DNA from: Acidobacteriota bacterium
GTDB taxonomy: Bacteria > Acidobacteriota > Terriglobia > 2-12-FULL-54-10
Reading direction: 5' to 3'
DNA: 50,452 bases
NCBI GenBank assembly: GCA_016199675.1
Contig: JACQGE010000095.1
Span: forward strand, 1 to 50,452
The notes below the pieces were generated by a model that did not search any database, was not told the DNA's origin, and was given only the letters and a program-made list of their open reading frames with translations. Shown in pieces: positions 1-7,335 of the stretch (positions within the stretch are counted from its first letter, which is position 1; every line of letters begins with the position of its first letter). The translations under genes were made by a program, and so were the position numbers.

Positions 1-5
1 AGAAT

Positions 6-26
6 CTTGCGCCCCTTCGGGGCTGA
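6..26. repeat. CGCCCCTTCGGGGCTGAA intergenic unit
   Basis: A CGCCCC-TT-CGGGGC hairpin unit in the first 100 bases, like those at 31740 and 33431-33515. Nothing else is recognisable before the pncA stop. Confidence 0.6.
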
Positions 27-102
27 ACTACCGTTGTTACAACCGGTATACACCAACTGGAGAACCGCTCTAGAGAAATGAGCTAGCGTCCGCCAGGCGC
101 AG

Positions 103-720
103 CTACCGCGCTGCGACCGTTGCCAGGACGTCTTCCGTGTTGAGCAATTTTGCCCCGCCCGCCTTCATTTCCAGTAAGGCTTTTTGGCCCCCCTCGGCTT
201 CGATCTCCCGAATTGCGTCCAGCAACAGCGTGACGGGCCGCTTGCGCTCGAGCAACCCCAAGACAGCCAGCCGGACGCAGTATTCTGTGGCTACCCCATA
301 GACCACATATTGCCCGACATCGAATCGGCCGACCAGATCATCGGCCTGCGGGTTGGTGAACATATCCAGATCGTCTTTTTCCAAGATCCATTGCTGATAG
401 CGGGAAAGCTCCGCGTCGATAAGAGCGTATCGTCTTTCCTGGGGCACCACCATGTAGCGGCTCAACAGCGACGCCGGAATCTTCAGTTGACCCGGCGTCG
501 CTCGAACGCAATGCGCCGGCCATTGCCGGAACTCCGGGTCGTCCGTGGCATGAGCATCCGTGCTGGTAATCACGGGCACGCCATGCTCTTCGGCAAAGTC
601 TCGCAGACGTTCTATGGTGGGGATAATTTTCTCCGCTCCTGGAACATAGAGTTTTCCCGTTGGCAGCATAAAATCCGCCTGGGTATCTACATCCACAAAA
701 ACGGTATTGTATTTGGCCAT
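103..720 (-). CDS. pncA: Nicotinamidase (isochorismatase-family cysteine hydrolase)
   Basis: Predicted cytoplasmic enzyme that deamidates nicotinamide to nicotinic acid for NAD salvage. The isochorismatase-fold signature is complete: the DTQADF stretch with the catalytic Asp at residue 12, the metal-site set D55/H57/H70 (TDAH and PAHC), a candidate catalytic Lys at 115 (LEKDD), and the nucleophile Cys148 in ATEYC. The 205-residue length is normal. An ideal ribosome site (GGAGG, five bases before ATG) fixes the start. It follows pncB by 14 bases on the same strand, so nicotinate made here would be used by its operon neighbour. Family and specificity are inferred from motifs and from the pncB linkage. 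Confidence 0.9.
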   Translation of the reverse strand: MAKYNTVFVDVDTQADFMLPTGKLYVPGAEKIIPTIERLRDFAEEHGVPVITSTDAHATDDPEFRQWPAHCVRATPGQLKIPASLLSRYMVVPQERRYALIDAELSRYQQWILEKDDLDMFTNPQADDLVGRFDVGQYVVYGVATEYCVRLAVLGLLERKRPVTLLLDAIREIEAEGGQKALLEMKAGGAKLLNTEDVLATVAAR

Positions 721-734
721 ACAAACCTCCGCAA

Positions 735-2114
735 TTACTCTGGCTTGGCGATTGTAGGCATCGGGACATAATGATTCCGTAAGCTCTCCAGCAGGTCCTG
801 AAGCGCTTCGGACTTCCTCACCGGATAGGCATCGCTGCCTTCTAGCCGCCGGTAGCGTTCCGGCAAACGAGCCAAACTGGCGGCAACCCGTTCCCGGATT
901 TGCTCCAGCGAAGGCAGCACCGTTAGCCGCCTTCCGTTTTCGATGACTGGTTCCAGCAGTTTTTCTGTAGAGGGAAAATTTTCAGTTGCCAGACCAATCA
1001 CGTCATGTGCATATTCTCCTCTGGGTGTAAAGAAGCGGAAGATTTGCTTCTTTCCCGGGTAGCTGATCTTGGACTCGCTGAACTTGGCCGTGGTGCGGCT
1101 CTGCCCGCCGCTTTCGATCTCCACAATCTTGTACACCCCGCTCAACGCCGGAGCGTCCCGCGAAGTCACTAAGTCTGTTCCCACTCCGAACAGGTCAATG
1201 GGCGCATTCTGCTCGGCCAGCGTGGCGATGACATATTCATTCAGGTCTCCGCTGACCAGGATCAGGGCGTCCGGCCGTCCTCCCTCATCCAAGAGTTTCC
1301 GAACCTGGCGGCTGAGTTCCGTGAAATTTCCGCTGTCCAGGCGTACTCCCCGAAAGGGCAGACGGAGCCGAAGCGCCTTGCGTACCGCCTCCACCGAATC
1401 GTAAGTATCCACCAGCAACATCGTCTTGGGGCCGTATATTGCCGCGAATTGGCGAAAGGCTTCCTCTTCTTCCTCAAAGGACATCATCCAGGAATGAGCC
1501 ATCGTCCCGTAAATAGGGATGCCCAGTTCAAAGCCTGCCTGGACATCGGAGGTTCCCCGACATCCGCCGATATAGCTGGCGCGGGCTGCCAACAGACCCG
1601 CTGCCGGGCCATGCGCCCGCCGCATCCCGAACTCGACGATCCCGCGCCCCCCAGCCACCTCCACCATGCGCGCCGCTTTCGTGGCCACTGTCGTTTGATA
1701 GGTCAGCATGGAAAGCAGGTAGGTCTCGGCAATTTGGGCTTCGATCACAGGCGCGGTCACGCGCAGCAGTGGTTCTTCCGCAAAGACAATAGTTCCTTCG
1801 GGGACAGCCCATACGTTTCCCGTGAACTGCAAGCCAGCCAGAACATCAAAAAATTCAGGATTCACCCCTTCGAAAGCAGGATGTTTCCGGAGAAAATCAA
1901 TTTCTGCTTCGTTAAAGGAAAGCCGCTCAAAATACTCTATCGCCTGCTCCAGCCCTGCGGCCAACAAGAAGGAGCGCTGTGGAGGCAAGGAACGAATGCT
2001 TAATTCAAAAGTGGCGATATCCTGCGATTTGCCGCATTGCCAGTATGCGGCTGCCATCGTCAGTTCGTAGAGGTCGGTTACTAATCCTACGCAGGCTGGT
2101 TTTGAGGAGTTCAT
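735..2114 (-). CDS. pncB: Nicotinate phosphoribosyltransferase
   Basis: Converts nicotinate and PRPP to nicotinate mononucleotide, the committed step of the Preiss-Handler pathway. The protein (459 residues) opens with the family's LVTDLYELTMA motif. It carries the phosphoribosyl-binding core near residues 150-200 (EFGMRRAHGP, SYIGGCRGTSD) and the DTYDS and VRLDSG segments of the type II PRTase barrel. It is the first gene of a two-gene unit with pncA, under a good sigma70-like promoter about 70 bases upstream. Length and motif order match the intact family, and nothing looks damaged. Confidence 0.93.
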   Translation of the reverse strand: MNSSKPACVGLVTDLYELTMAAAYWQCGKSQDIATFELSIRSLPPQRSFLLAAGLEQAIEYFERLSFNEAEIDFLRKHPAFEGVNPEFFDVLAGLQFTGNVWAVPEGTIVFAEEPLLRVTAPVIEAQIAETYLLSMLTYQTTVATKAARMVEVAGGRGIVEFGMRRAHGPAAGLLAARASYIGGCRGTSDVQAGFELGIPIYGTMAHSWMMSFEEEEEAFRQFAAIYGPKTMLLVDTYDSVEAVRKALRLRLPFRGVRLDSGNFTELSRQVRKLLDEGGRPDALILVSGDLNEYVIATLAEQNAPIDLFGVGTDLVTSRDAPALSGVYKIVEIESGGQSRTTAKFSESKISYPGKKQIFRFFTPRGEYAHDVIGLATENFPSTEKLLEPVIENGRRLTVLPSLEQIRERVAASLARLPERYRRLEGSDAYPVRKSEALQDLLESLRNHYVPMPTIAKPE

Positions 2115-2182
2115 TGCGGTGTGCTCAATGAAACCGCATCTTCTTTTCTGCCTTCACAGAAACACAGCATCTTTCTATTTTG

Positions 2183-2212
2183 ATTGTATCGAGCCAGAAA
2201 CGAGGGGGTCAA
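2183..2212 (-). promoter_or_regulatory. Sigma70-like promoter for pncB-pncA
   Basis: Read on the minus strand: TTGACC (2212-2207), an 18-base spacer, then TACAAT (2188-2183). Each hexamer has one mismatch from consensus. The implied start of transcription near 2176 leaves a leader of about 60 bases before the pncB ATG. Confidence 0.6.
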
Positions 2213-2276
2213 GGCAAAGCGGAGCGGACTAAATTTCAAGGCTATATGAGTCTGTGTGAAAACACCGTCGAAAGGC

Positions 2277-2350
2277 CCTCAGCGGCTGAAGCCGCAAGGA
2301 AGGGCACTTGATTTTACATGGCTTGCGGCACGGTTAAAACCGTGCCCTGG
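2277..2350. repeat. Composite intergenic palindrome (AGCGGCT + GGCACGG type)
   Basis: This lies in the 306-base gap between the FAH-family gene and pncB. It has two adjacent inverted repeats: GCGGCT-GA-AGCCGC (2282-2295) and GGCACGGTT-AA-AACCGTGCC (2327-2346, perfect 9-bp arms). The same pair recurs at 12474-12527 and, decayed, at 33309-33384. The second palindrome alone recurs at 9057-9076. The rest of the gap holds the pncB promoter and no other feature I can see. Confidence 0.8.
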
Positions 2351-2420
2351 CAAAAACTCAAGCTATCACACAGGCTCTCTATAGCCCTTGAGGTCATCAC
2401 ACCGTCTCTACATACGCTTC

Positions 2421-3350
2421 TCATAAGTGGCGGGAGACGACCACTCGATTACGCAAGATTCCAATGCCTTCTACTTCGGCTTCCACCAGGTCGTCTTCCT
2501 TAAGAAATTCAGGAGGAGTCCGGCCCAGACCTACACCTTCTGGCGTGCCGGTCGAGATAATGTCGCCCGCTTCCAGCGACATACCCCTGGAAAGAGATTC
2601 GATGATGGCGGCCACAGGAAAGATCATGTCTGCAGTGGTAGCGTCTTGTTTGACTGCCCCATTCACCCGTAGCGAGATCCGCTTCTTCTGCGGATCGCCA
2701 AACTCATCCGCAGTCACTAAATAAGGTCCCATGGGGCAAAATCCATCCAGGCTTTTTCCCTTGAACCACTGCAAGTGATTCTTTTGGAGGTCTCGCGCCG
2801 TCACGTCATTCAGCACCATGTAGCCGAAGACATGCTCCAGAGCCTTTGCTCGCGGAATATTTTTTCCGCTGATGCCAATCACCACCGCCAGCTCCGCTTC
2901 ATAGTCCACCTGCTCCGTGACCGACGGGTCCCAGGGAATCGCCTCCATCGGGCCATTGACCGCCGTGGGCGCTTTGGTGAAAAAAACCGGCACTTCGGGA
3001 ATCTTCACCTCCCGCCCACGAGCACGCGCGGTCTCCTCCATGTGGCTTTTGTAATTCAGCCCCAAGCAAACAATGTTTTTAGCAGGACGTGGAATGGGTG
3101 CGTGCAAGCGCACCTCTTCCAAAGAATGGCCGATTCCAGGCGAGAGCGGTTGCAACAAGCACTCCCCCACTAACATGGACATGCGCCGCCAAATCGCTGG
3201 ACCCATCTGGATGAATTCCAGCAAGCTTTCCGGAAGATGGCCTCCCCATTGTTTTCCCACCAGTTGCCGGATATTCAATATTCGGTTGGCATTCACGACG
3301 CTAAGACACGGGATCGATTCCGCAAACGATGAGTAGGTCGCATATTTCAT
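2421..3350 (-). CDS. Fumarylacetoacetate hydrolase (FAH) family protein
   Basis: A 309-residue member of the FAH superfamily, whose proteins hydrolyse or decarboxylate acyl-pyruvates, 2-keto-acids or related products of aromatic breakdown. The C-terminal two thirds is the catalytic domain, starting at IVCLGLNYKSHMEE. It shows the metal and active-site segments YEAELAVVIG, GYMVLNDVTARDLQ and ISTGTPEGVG. The N-terminal 90 residues are the family's usual less conserved lead. The start is backed by an AGGAGG ten bases upstream. No pathway partner is adjacent, so the substrate cannot be named. Confidence 0.88.
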   Translation of the reverse strand: MKYATYSSFAESIPCLSVVNANRILNIRQLVGKQWGGHLPESLLEFIQMGPAIWRRMSMLVGECLLQPLSPGIGHSLEEVRLHAPIPRPAKNIVCLGLNYKSHMEETARARGREVKIPEVPVFFTKAPTAVNGPMEAIPWDPSVTEQVDYEAELAVVIGISGKNIPRAKALEHVFGYMVLNDVTARDLQKNHLQWFKGKSLDGFCPMGPYLVTADEFGDPQKKRISLRVNGAVKQDATTADMIFPVAAIIESLSRGMSLEAGDIISTGTPEGVGLGRTPPEFLKEDDLVEAEVEGIGILRNRVVVSRHL

Positions 3351-3458
3351 CCGGGGCCGTCCTCCTGAATGTTAGAAACTTTTGGGAATCGTATAAGATA
3401 CAACGAGGATATTTTAGGGCGAAAGGAAGTTTTTGTGATTCCGGGAATGAAGGGGTTA

Positions 3459-3485
3459 TAAAAAAGGCGCGCCCTAAAGCGCGCC
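3459..3485 (-). terminator. Strong intrinsic terminator on minus strand
   Basis: On the minus strand, GGCGCGC-TTTAGG-GCGCGCC is followed directly by a run of six T. It is a textbook Rho-independent terminator. No annotated minus-strand gene lies upstream of it: the next gene, the XRE regulator, runs the other way. It must therefore end a transcript that starts within about 3490-3815. Confidence 0.75.
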
Positions 3486-3640
3486 CACACCTAACTAGTC
3501 TTGACCAAAATCAGGAGACTAGCTATTCTCCTCGTCCGATAGCTTCCTTGGAAGCAATCCGAACACCAAAATCATCCCGTTGGAGATTCAATCATTTAAC
3601 AATGGGAAAACTCTGATTCCATTTTTAAATCCAGATTTTT
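3459..3640 (-). ncRNA. Candidate small structured RNA, boundaries uncertain
   Basis: The stretch 3351-3814 has no convincing protein gene. On the minus strand, just before the terminator, are two further inverted repeats: CTAGTCT/AGACTAG (3495-3501 with 3516-3522) and GCTTCC-TT-GGAAGC (3542-3555). A hairpin series ending in an orphan terminator suggests a small RNA. The 5' end is unknown and no clean promoter was found. Two very short reading frames (28 and 18 codons) occur on the same strand but lack clear ribosome sites. The alternative is a leader peptide or a degraded gene. Confidence 0.35.
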
Positions 3641-3741
3641 GAAGCAAACTAATATGGAATTCAGAATTTGCTCTCATTCTTGTCCCGCAAGATGCTTTAT
3701 TGAATCAAATTAGTGACCTCATCCCCGAGGCCAATTTTTTC

Positions 3742-3770
3742 TTGACAAGTCGGGGAAATAACCCAAAATG
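3742..3770 (+). promoter_or_regulatory. Possible promoter for the XRE regulator
   Basis: A consensus TTGACA at 3742-3747 is followed after 17 bases by AAAATG, a poor -10. It lies about 45 bases upstream of the TTG start of the regulator. The -35 is perfect and the -10 weak, as expected for a regulated promoter, so this is tentative. Confidence 0.35.
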
Positions 3771-3814
3771 GGAATCGCCAACGGCTACGTGTTTCCGGGA
3801 CCCCCTCCCCAATT

Positions 3815-4465
3815 TTGTCTGGTGATTCCCTAAACACCCCATTGAGTACTATCGCAACCGAAATTCAAAACCGCGAAGTTGTGCGCTGTAGCCGTTGTCA
3901 GTTGGTCCAATATCGAACGCTTTCGGACCTTTGCCGGCGGTGCACTCATCTTCTACCACAAACCCTAAAAGGGAACCTGGAACCCTGCGACGACATCCAA
4001 CGAGCCTCTGGCCAAAGAACGTCCGGCAGTGTTTCCTTTACCGCCGATCGCAGCCTGATTCGCAGCGAGCTTCGGCTCCGGGGCAAAACAGCCCGGGAGT
4101 TCACTATTGGCCGCCGGCTGCGGGAGTTGCGTGAACAGAAACATCTTACCCAGCAGGAGATGGCCGTCCGAGCCGGAGTCCCACGCACCTATATCTCCCG
4201 AATCGAAAACGCCCGTCTGCTGCCGGGTCCTGTTATGCTCCACCGGATCGCGGACGCCTTGTCGGTTGCCATGCTGAACTTGCTTCCGCACAACCAGAAT
4301 GGCAACAACCATCTGGATGCGAGAGAGGATTCCTATTGGACAGAATTGGTTCATCATTTCTCCTGTTTGCGAGCCGAACAGATTCAACTAGTGCTTGCTC
4401 ATGCTCGCAGCCTGGCAGGTGAAGAGAAGAGCCGCAGTCTAGAAGCACAGTTGATGGCAAGTTAA
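3815..4465 (+). CDS. Zinc-ribbon plus XRE helix-turn-helix transcriptional regulator
   Basis: A 216-residue predicted DNA-binding regulator. Residues about 25-45 hold two CxxC pairs (CSRC and CRRC), a small zinc ribbon. Residues about 95-155 are an XRE/Cro-type helix-turn-helix (RRLRELREQKHLTQQEMA, then the recognition part around RAGVPRTYISRIENAR). The C-terminal 60 residues are unassigned. The start is TTG, and a second TTG nine codons later is also possible. The gene stands alone, divergent from the FAH gene. Target genes cannot be deduced. Confidence 0.8.
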   Translation: MSGDSLNTPLSTIATEIQNREVVRCSRCQLVQYRTLSDLCRRCTHLLPQTLKGNLEPCDDIQRASGQRTSGSVSFTADRSLIRSELRLRGKTAREFTIGRRLRELREQKHLTQQEMAVRAGVPRTYISRIENARLLPGPVMLHRIADALSVAMLNLLPHNQNGNNHLDAREDSYWTELVHHFSCLRAEQIQLVLAHARSLAGEEKSRSLEAQLMAS

Positions 4466-4510
4466 AGCTGCCTGCCGCGCCAAAAGGTTCTAAATTCGCT
4501 CCATCGTCCC

Positions 4511-4564
4511 TTCAGCAACTGCTGAACCGGCCCAGGGAATGCAACTTCAGGTCGCATTCCCTGG
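4511..4564. terminator. Tandem hairpins downstream of the XRE gene
   Basis: Two perfect inverted repeats follow the regulator: TTCAGC-AACT-GCTGAA (4511-4526) and CCAGGGAATGC/GCATTCCCTGG with an 11-base loop (4532-4564). There is no T-run, so this is not a classic intrinsic terminator. It could be an RNA 3' structure or a protein-binding palindrome. Confidence 0.4.
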
Positions 4565-4739
4565 CCATCATCTTATTAGCTCCTGCTTACCTGCCCCTCT
4601 TCCGAAGCCGTTCCCTTCGAACACCCCGTTTTATGATTAACAATAGGGCTGGTATGATCAATTTATTAAGCTCTGTTTAGAATCACAACTGGTGTGTTGC
4701 TAAGCCGCTTCCAGAGTTAGCCACGCACACAGGAGAGCA

Positions 4740-5771
4740 ATGGCTCGTGACGCAAGCATCGCGCTTAGTGTAATCGCCTTTGGAGTCGGGATGGCAATTT
4801 GCTATTTCGCGGCTGCAGTGATCCAGACGATTCTGGTTGCCATCTTGCTTGCGCTGCTGTTGGACCCGCCTGTGGAAAGGCTGCGACGATGGAAATTCCC
4901 ACGGACTTTTGCGGTGCTCCTGATGCTCTTGCTTTTTCTGGGAGTGGTCTCGGTTAGCTCTTTCTACTTGTATAGCAGCGCACAAGAATTTATCGAGGAA
5001 CTCCCCAGCTATTCTCAAGACATCCGTCAGAAGATATTGCAAATCCGCAGGAGAGCAGAACGAATACAGCAGCAGACCGAGCAGGTAATCCCGCCAGCTC
5101 AAGAGGAGGCAGAGGCAGTAACGGACCAATCACTCTGGTCCCGTTATGTTTTTCCTGGTTCCGAAAGAATTTTCAACTTCATCATCCTGGTCAGCTTTAT
5201 CCCGTTTATGATCTTTTTTCTGCTCACCTGGAAAGAACGCCTGTACGCAAGCTGTCTTTCCGGATTTCCGGAACAAGAGCGGCCGGGCATTGCTCAGCTT
5301 CTGCATACGATTTCGGGCATGCTGCGAGGATTTCTTATTGGAAATTTTTTCGTCGGTTTAATTCTTTCCGCGATGGGCGCCATCTTGTTCTTTGCCCTGA
5401 AACTGAAATACGCTGTTTTGCTAGGTCTGATTAGCGGATTCCTGAATTTGATTCCGTATGTCGGCATTGTTCTGGCGATGATCCCGCCATTTCTGGTGAC
5501 GTTGGAACAGCCCCGGAATACGCAATTGCTATTTATCCTGGCCGGGGGCATCTCAACATTCCATTTGGTAGGGTTAAATGTGTTTTATCCGAAAATTGTT
5601 GGCCACAGGGTCAGATTGAATCCCTTTGCGGTTATGGTAACACTGCTGGTATGGAGTTGGATGTGGGGTCTCATGGGTTTTATCTTAGCGATTCCCATCG
5701 CTGCGGGTGCAAAAGCTCTGTGCGACAACACCGGCCAGTTGCGGCCCATCGGGCGGTTATTGGGTGAATAG
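4740..5771 (+). CDS. AI-2E family transporter (PerM/YhhQ-type permease)
   Basis: A 343-residue inner-membrane protein of the AI-2E transporter superfamily, whose members export or exchange small molecules including autoinducer-2 or Na+/H+. Hydrophobic segments fit about eight helices: a pair near residues 5-45, one near 55-80, a charged loop at 85-135, then a C-terminal bundle with the family core LISGFLNLIPYVGIVLAMIP around 235-255. The ribosome site AGGAGAG sits just before ATG. It is followed after one base by a small zinc-motif membrane protein, so the two are probably co-expressed. The substrate cannot be read from sequence. Confidence 0.85.
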   Translation: MARDASIALSVIAFGVGMAICYFAAAVIQTILVAILLALLLDPPVERLRRWKFPRTFAVLLMLLLFLGVVSVSSFYLYSSAQEFIEELPSYSQDIRQKILQIRRRAERIQQQTEQVIPPAQEEAEAVTDQSLWSRYVFPGSERIFNFIILVSFIPFMIFFLLTWKERLYASCLSGFPEQERPGIAQLLHTISGMLRGFLIGNFFVGLILSAMGAILFFALKLKYAVLLGLISGFLNLIPYVGIVLAMIPPFLVTLEQPRNTQLLFILAGGISTFHLVGLNVFYPKIVGHRVRLNPFAVMVTLLVWSWMWGLMGFILAIPIAAGAKALCDNTGQLRPIGRLLGE

Positions 5772-5772
5772 G

Positions 5773-6024
5773 ATGGATGAGTCCGAGGGACGAACGAGAA
5801 GTGTTCGATTGCGTTGCCTCCACCTAGATCCGGCCGGATGGCAGTGCCCTGCCGAGGCATTGGAAGGGAGCGAGTTCTGCACCGACCACCGGCCCTTTTT
5901 TGATGCGGAAGAAACGGAAGCGAAAAGCAGCCGCCCTTTGCTGTACCGGCTAGCCGCTCTGATCCTTCTGTTGATCTTTCTTTTTAATGCCTATCAGATT
6001 TCTTGTGCTGGAATGGGCCGTTAG
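5773..6024 (+). CDS. Small C3H zinc-motif protein with one transmembrane helix
   Basis: The real start is the ATG at 5773, right after the stop of the AI-2E gene; the longer tracked frame overlaps that gene. The 83-residue product has a Cys/His motif C-x9-C-x10-C-x2-H in residues about 13-38 (RCLHLDPAGWQC ... FCTDH), then a short acidic linker. It ends in one hydrophobic helix (about 58-75, LAALILLLIFLFNAYQ). The predicted topology is a cytoplasmic zinc knuckle tethered to the membrane. The Cys/His spacing equals that of plant WRC domains and of unnamed bacterial zinc-knuckle proteins. The 3' end overlaps the convergent SDR gene by four bases. Confidence 0.7.
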   Translation: MDESEGRTRSVRLRCLHLDPAGWQCPAEALEGSEFCTDHRPFFDAEETEAKSSRPLLYRLAALILLLIFLFNAYQISCAGMGR

Positions 6025-6806
6025 CCCACAACATCTTCCCCACCATCCACTCCAATCACGTTGCCGGTAATCCAATACGTATTCGACTGAGCGAGCACGC
6101 CGATGGCGGCGGCGACATCTTGCGGCGTCGTCAGGCGTTTATGCGGGTTGCGAGCGATTGCGAACTCCATCAGCTTTGCACTGCCGGGAATTTTTCGGAG
6201 AGCAGGAGTATCGGTGACACCGGCGCGAATGGCATTGGCCGTGATGCCGAGCCGGGCCAGCTCCAAAGCCAGTTGACGGATATGCGATTCCAGGATGGCC
6301 TTGGCCGCTGAAACCGGCCCGTAATGGGGCAAGACGCGCGTTCCCCCGGAACTGGTCATGGCGAAAATGCGCCCCCCACTCTCCATCAGGTCGTTCTTTA
6401 CCAAGTCTTGTGTCCAATAAACCAGGGAGTGGCCCATAACGTCGGCGGTCATCTCCATCTGCGATTGAGTCACAGCATTTTCGTTGCCGATAAAGGGCTG
6501 CAATGTGCCAAAGGCCAGCGAATGCAGCAGCACCTGCACGGTACCGGGTTGTTTTTGAAACTCCTGTTGGATGCGGCCAATCACTTCTTTGCGTTTCTCT
6601 TCATCGGCAGCGTTCGCGTTAAAGAAAACGGCTTCGCGGCCTGCTTGCCGAATCCTACCGACGACCTCCTCTACGTGCGGCAGCGCCGAGCGGCGGTCGA
6701 AGTGAACCCCGAAGATGTTGTAGCCCAAGCGCGCCAGTTCCAGCGCCGCCGCTTCCCCGAACCCGCTCGACGCTCCCAGAATCAACCCCCACAACGTTTT
6801 CTCCAT
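6021..6806 (-). CDS. SDR-family enoyl-[acyl-carrier-protein] reductase (FabI/FabL-like)
   Basis: A 261-residue short-chain dehydrogenase. The N-terminal GASSGFGEA is the dinucleotide site. The catalytic pair is Tyr-x6-Lys (HYGPVSAAK, about residues 163-171) rather than the Tyr-x3-Lys of ordinary SDRs; Tyr-x6-Lys marks enoyl-ACP reductases. The end (TYWITGNVIGVDGGEDVVG) is also typical. It would reduce trans-2-enoyl-ACP in fatty-acid elongation. It is the last gene of nnr-tsaE-SDR, ten bases after tsaE. The glycine motif is closer to FabL than FabI. The exact substrate is inferred. Confidence 0.75.
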   Translation of the reverse strand: MEKTLWGLILGASSGFGEAAALELARLGYNIFGVHFDRRSALPHVEEVVGRIRQAGREAVFFNANAADEEKRKEVIGRIQQEFQKQPGTVQVLLHSLAFGTLQPFIGNENAVTQSQMEMTADVMGHSLVYWTQDLVKNDLMESGGRIFAMTSSGGTRVLPHYGPVSAAKAILESHIRQLALELARLGITANAIRAGVTDTPALRKIPGSAKLMEFAIARNPHKRLTTPQDVAAAIGVLAQSNTYWITGNVIGVDGGEDVVG

Positions 6807-6815
6807 TTTTCTTTG

Positions 6816-7334
6816 TCACGCTCCCTTTTTTTGGTTCCCGGCATCGCTGCGCTTTGCCCTGCCGCTTCGGCTTGTTTCATCCGGCGAATGAAACTCAATC
6901 CTGCGCTCTGTGTCGTTCGCTGCTTCCAGGTGAATCTCTACCAGGCGGCCCGCCAGCCAAGGCGCGCGAAACGCAGGCCCAAGCTTCTCCCCCCACTCCA
7001 CAAGCACCACGGCGCGTTCGGCCATCAGGTCTTCCAGGCCGAGTGTCTCCAAGTCTCGCGGCGTTTCCACGCGGTATAGGTCCACGTGATAGACACGCTG
7101 GGCATTCTCTGAGGCGCTTCCATATTCGTGCACCAAGGTGAAGGTCGGGCTGGTAACTTCCTCTTCCGAAGCGGCTCCCAGTCCTGCCACTAACCCTTTC
7201 GCCAGAGTTGTTTTCCCGGCTCCCAATTCGCCGATCAGCAGGACCACCACTGGCGGCCTGAGTTGCCGGGCGATCCGGCGGCCCAACTCGATGGTTTTTT
7301 CCGGCGAATGGGTAACGAAGATATGGCGGCCCAT
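6816..7334 (-). CDS. tsaE: tRNA threonylcarbamoyladenosine biosynthesis ATPase TsaE
   Basis: A P-loop ATPase of the TsaBDE complex, which installs t6A37 on ANN-decoding tRNAs. The Walker A GELGAGKTTLAKGL lies near residue 40, and the family segments SPTFTLVHEY, HVDLYR and VLVEWGEKL follow. I start it at ATG 7334 (MGRHIFVTHS, 172 residues) rather than the tracked 7412. The longer form would run 79 bases into nnr, and the shorter start sits immediately after the nnr stop. The C-terminal 25 residues are basic and unlike the family core. Confidence 0.92.
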   Translation of the reverse strand: MGRHIFVTHSPEKTIELGRRIARQLRPPVVVLLIGELGAGKTTLAKGLVAGLGAASEEEVTSPTFTLVHEYGSASENAQRVYHVDLYRVETPRDLETLGLEDLMAERAVVLVEWGEKLGPAFRAPWLAGRLVEIHLEAANDTERRIEFHSPDETSRSGRAKRSDAGNQKKGA

Positions 7335-7335
7335 T

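Noticed and set aside
184-771. Plus-strand 195-residue frame over pncA
   Set aside because: It is the shadow of pncA; no family motif and no ribosome site.
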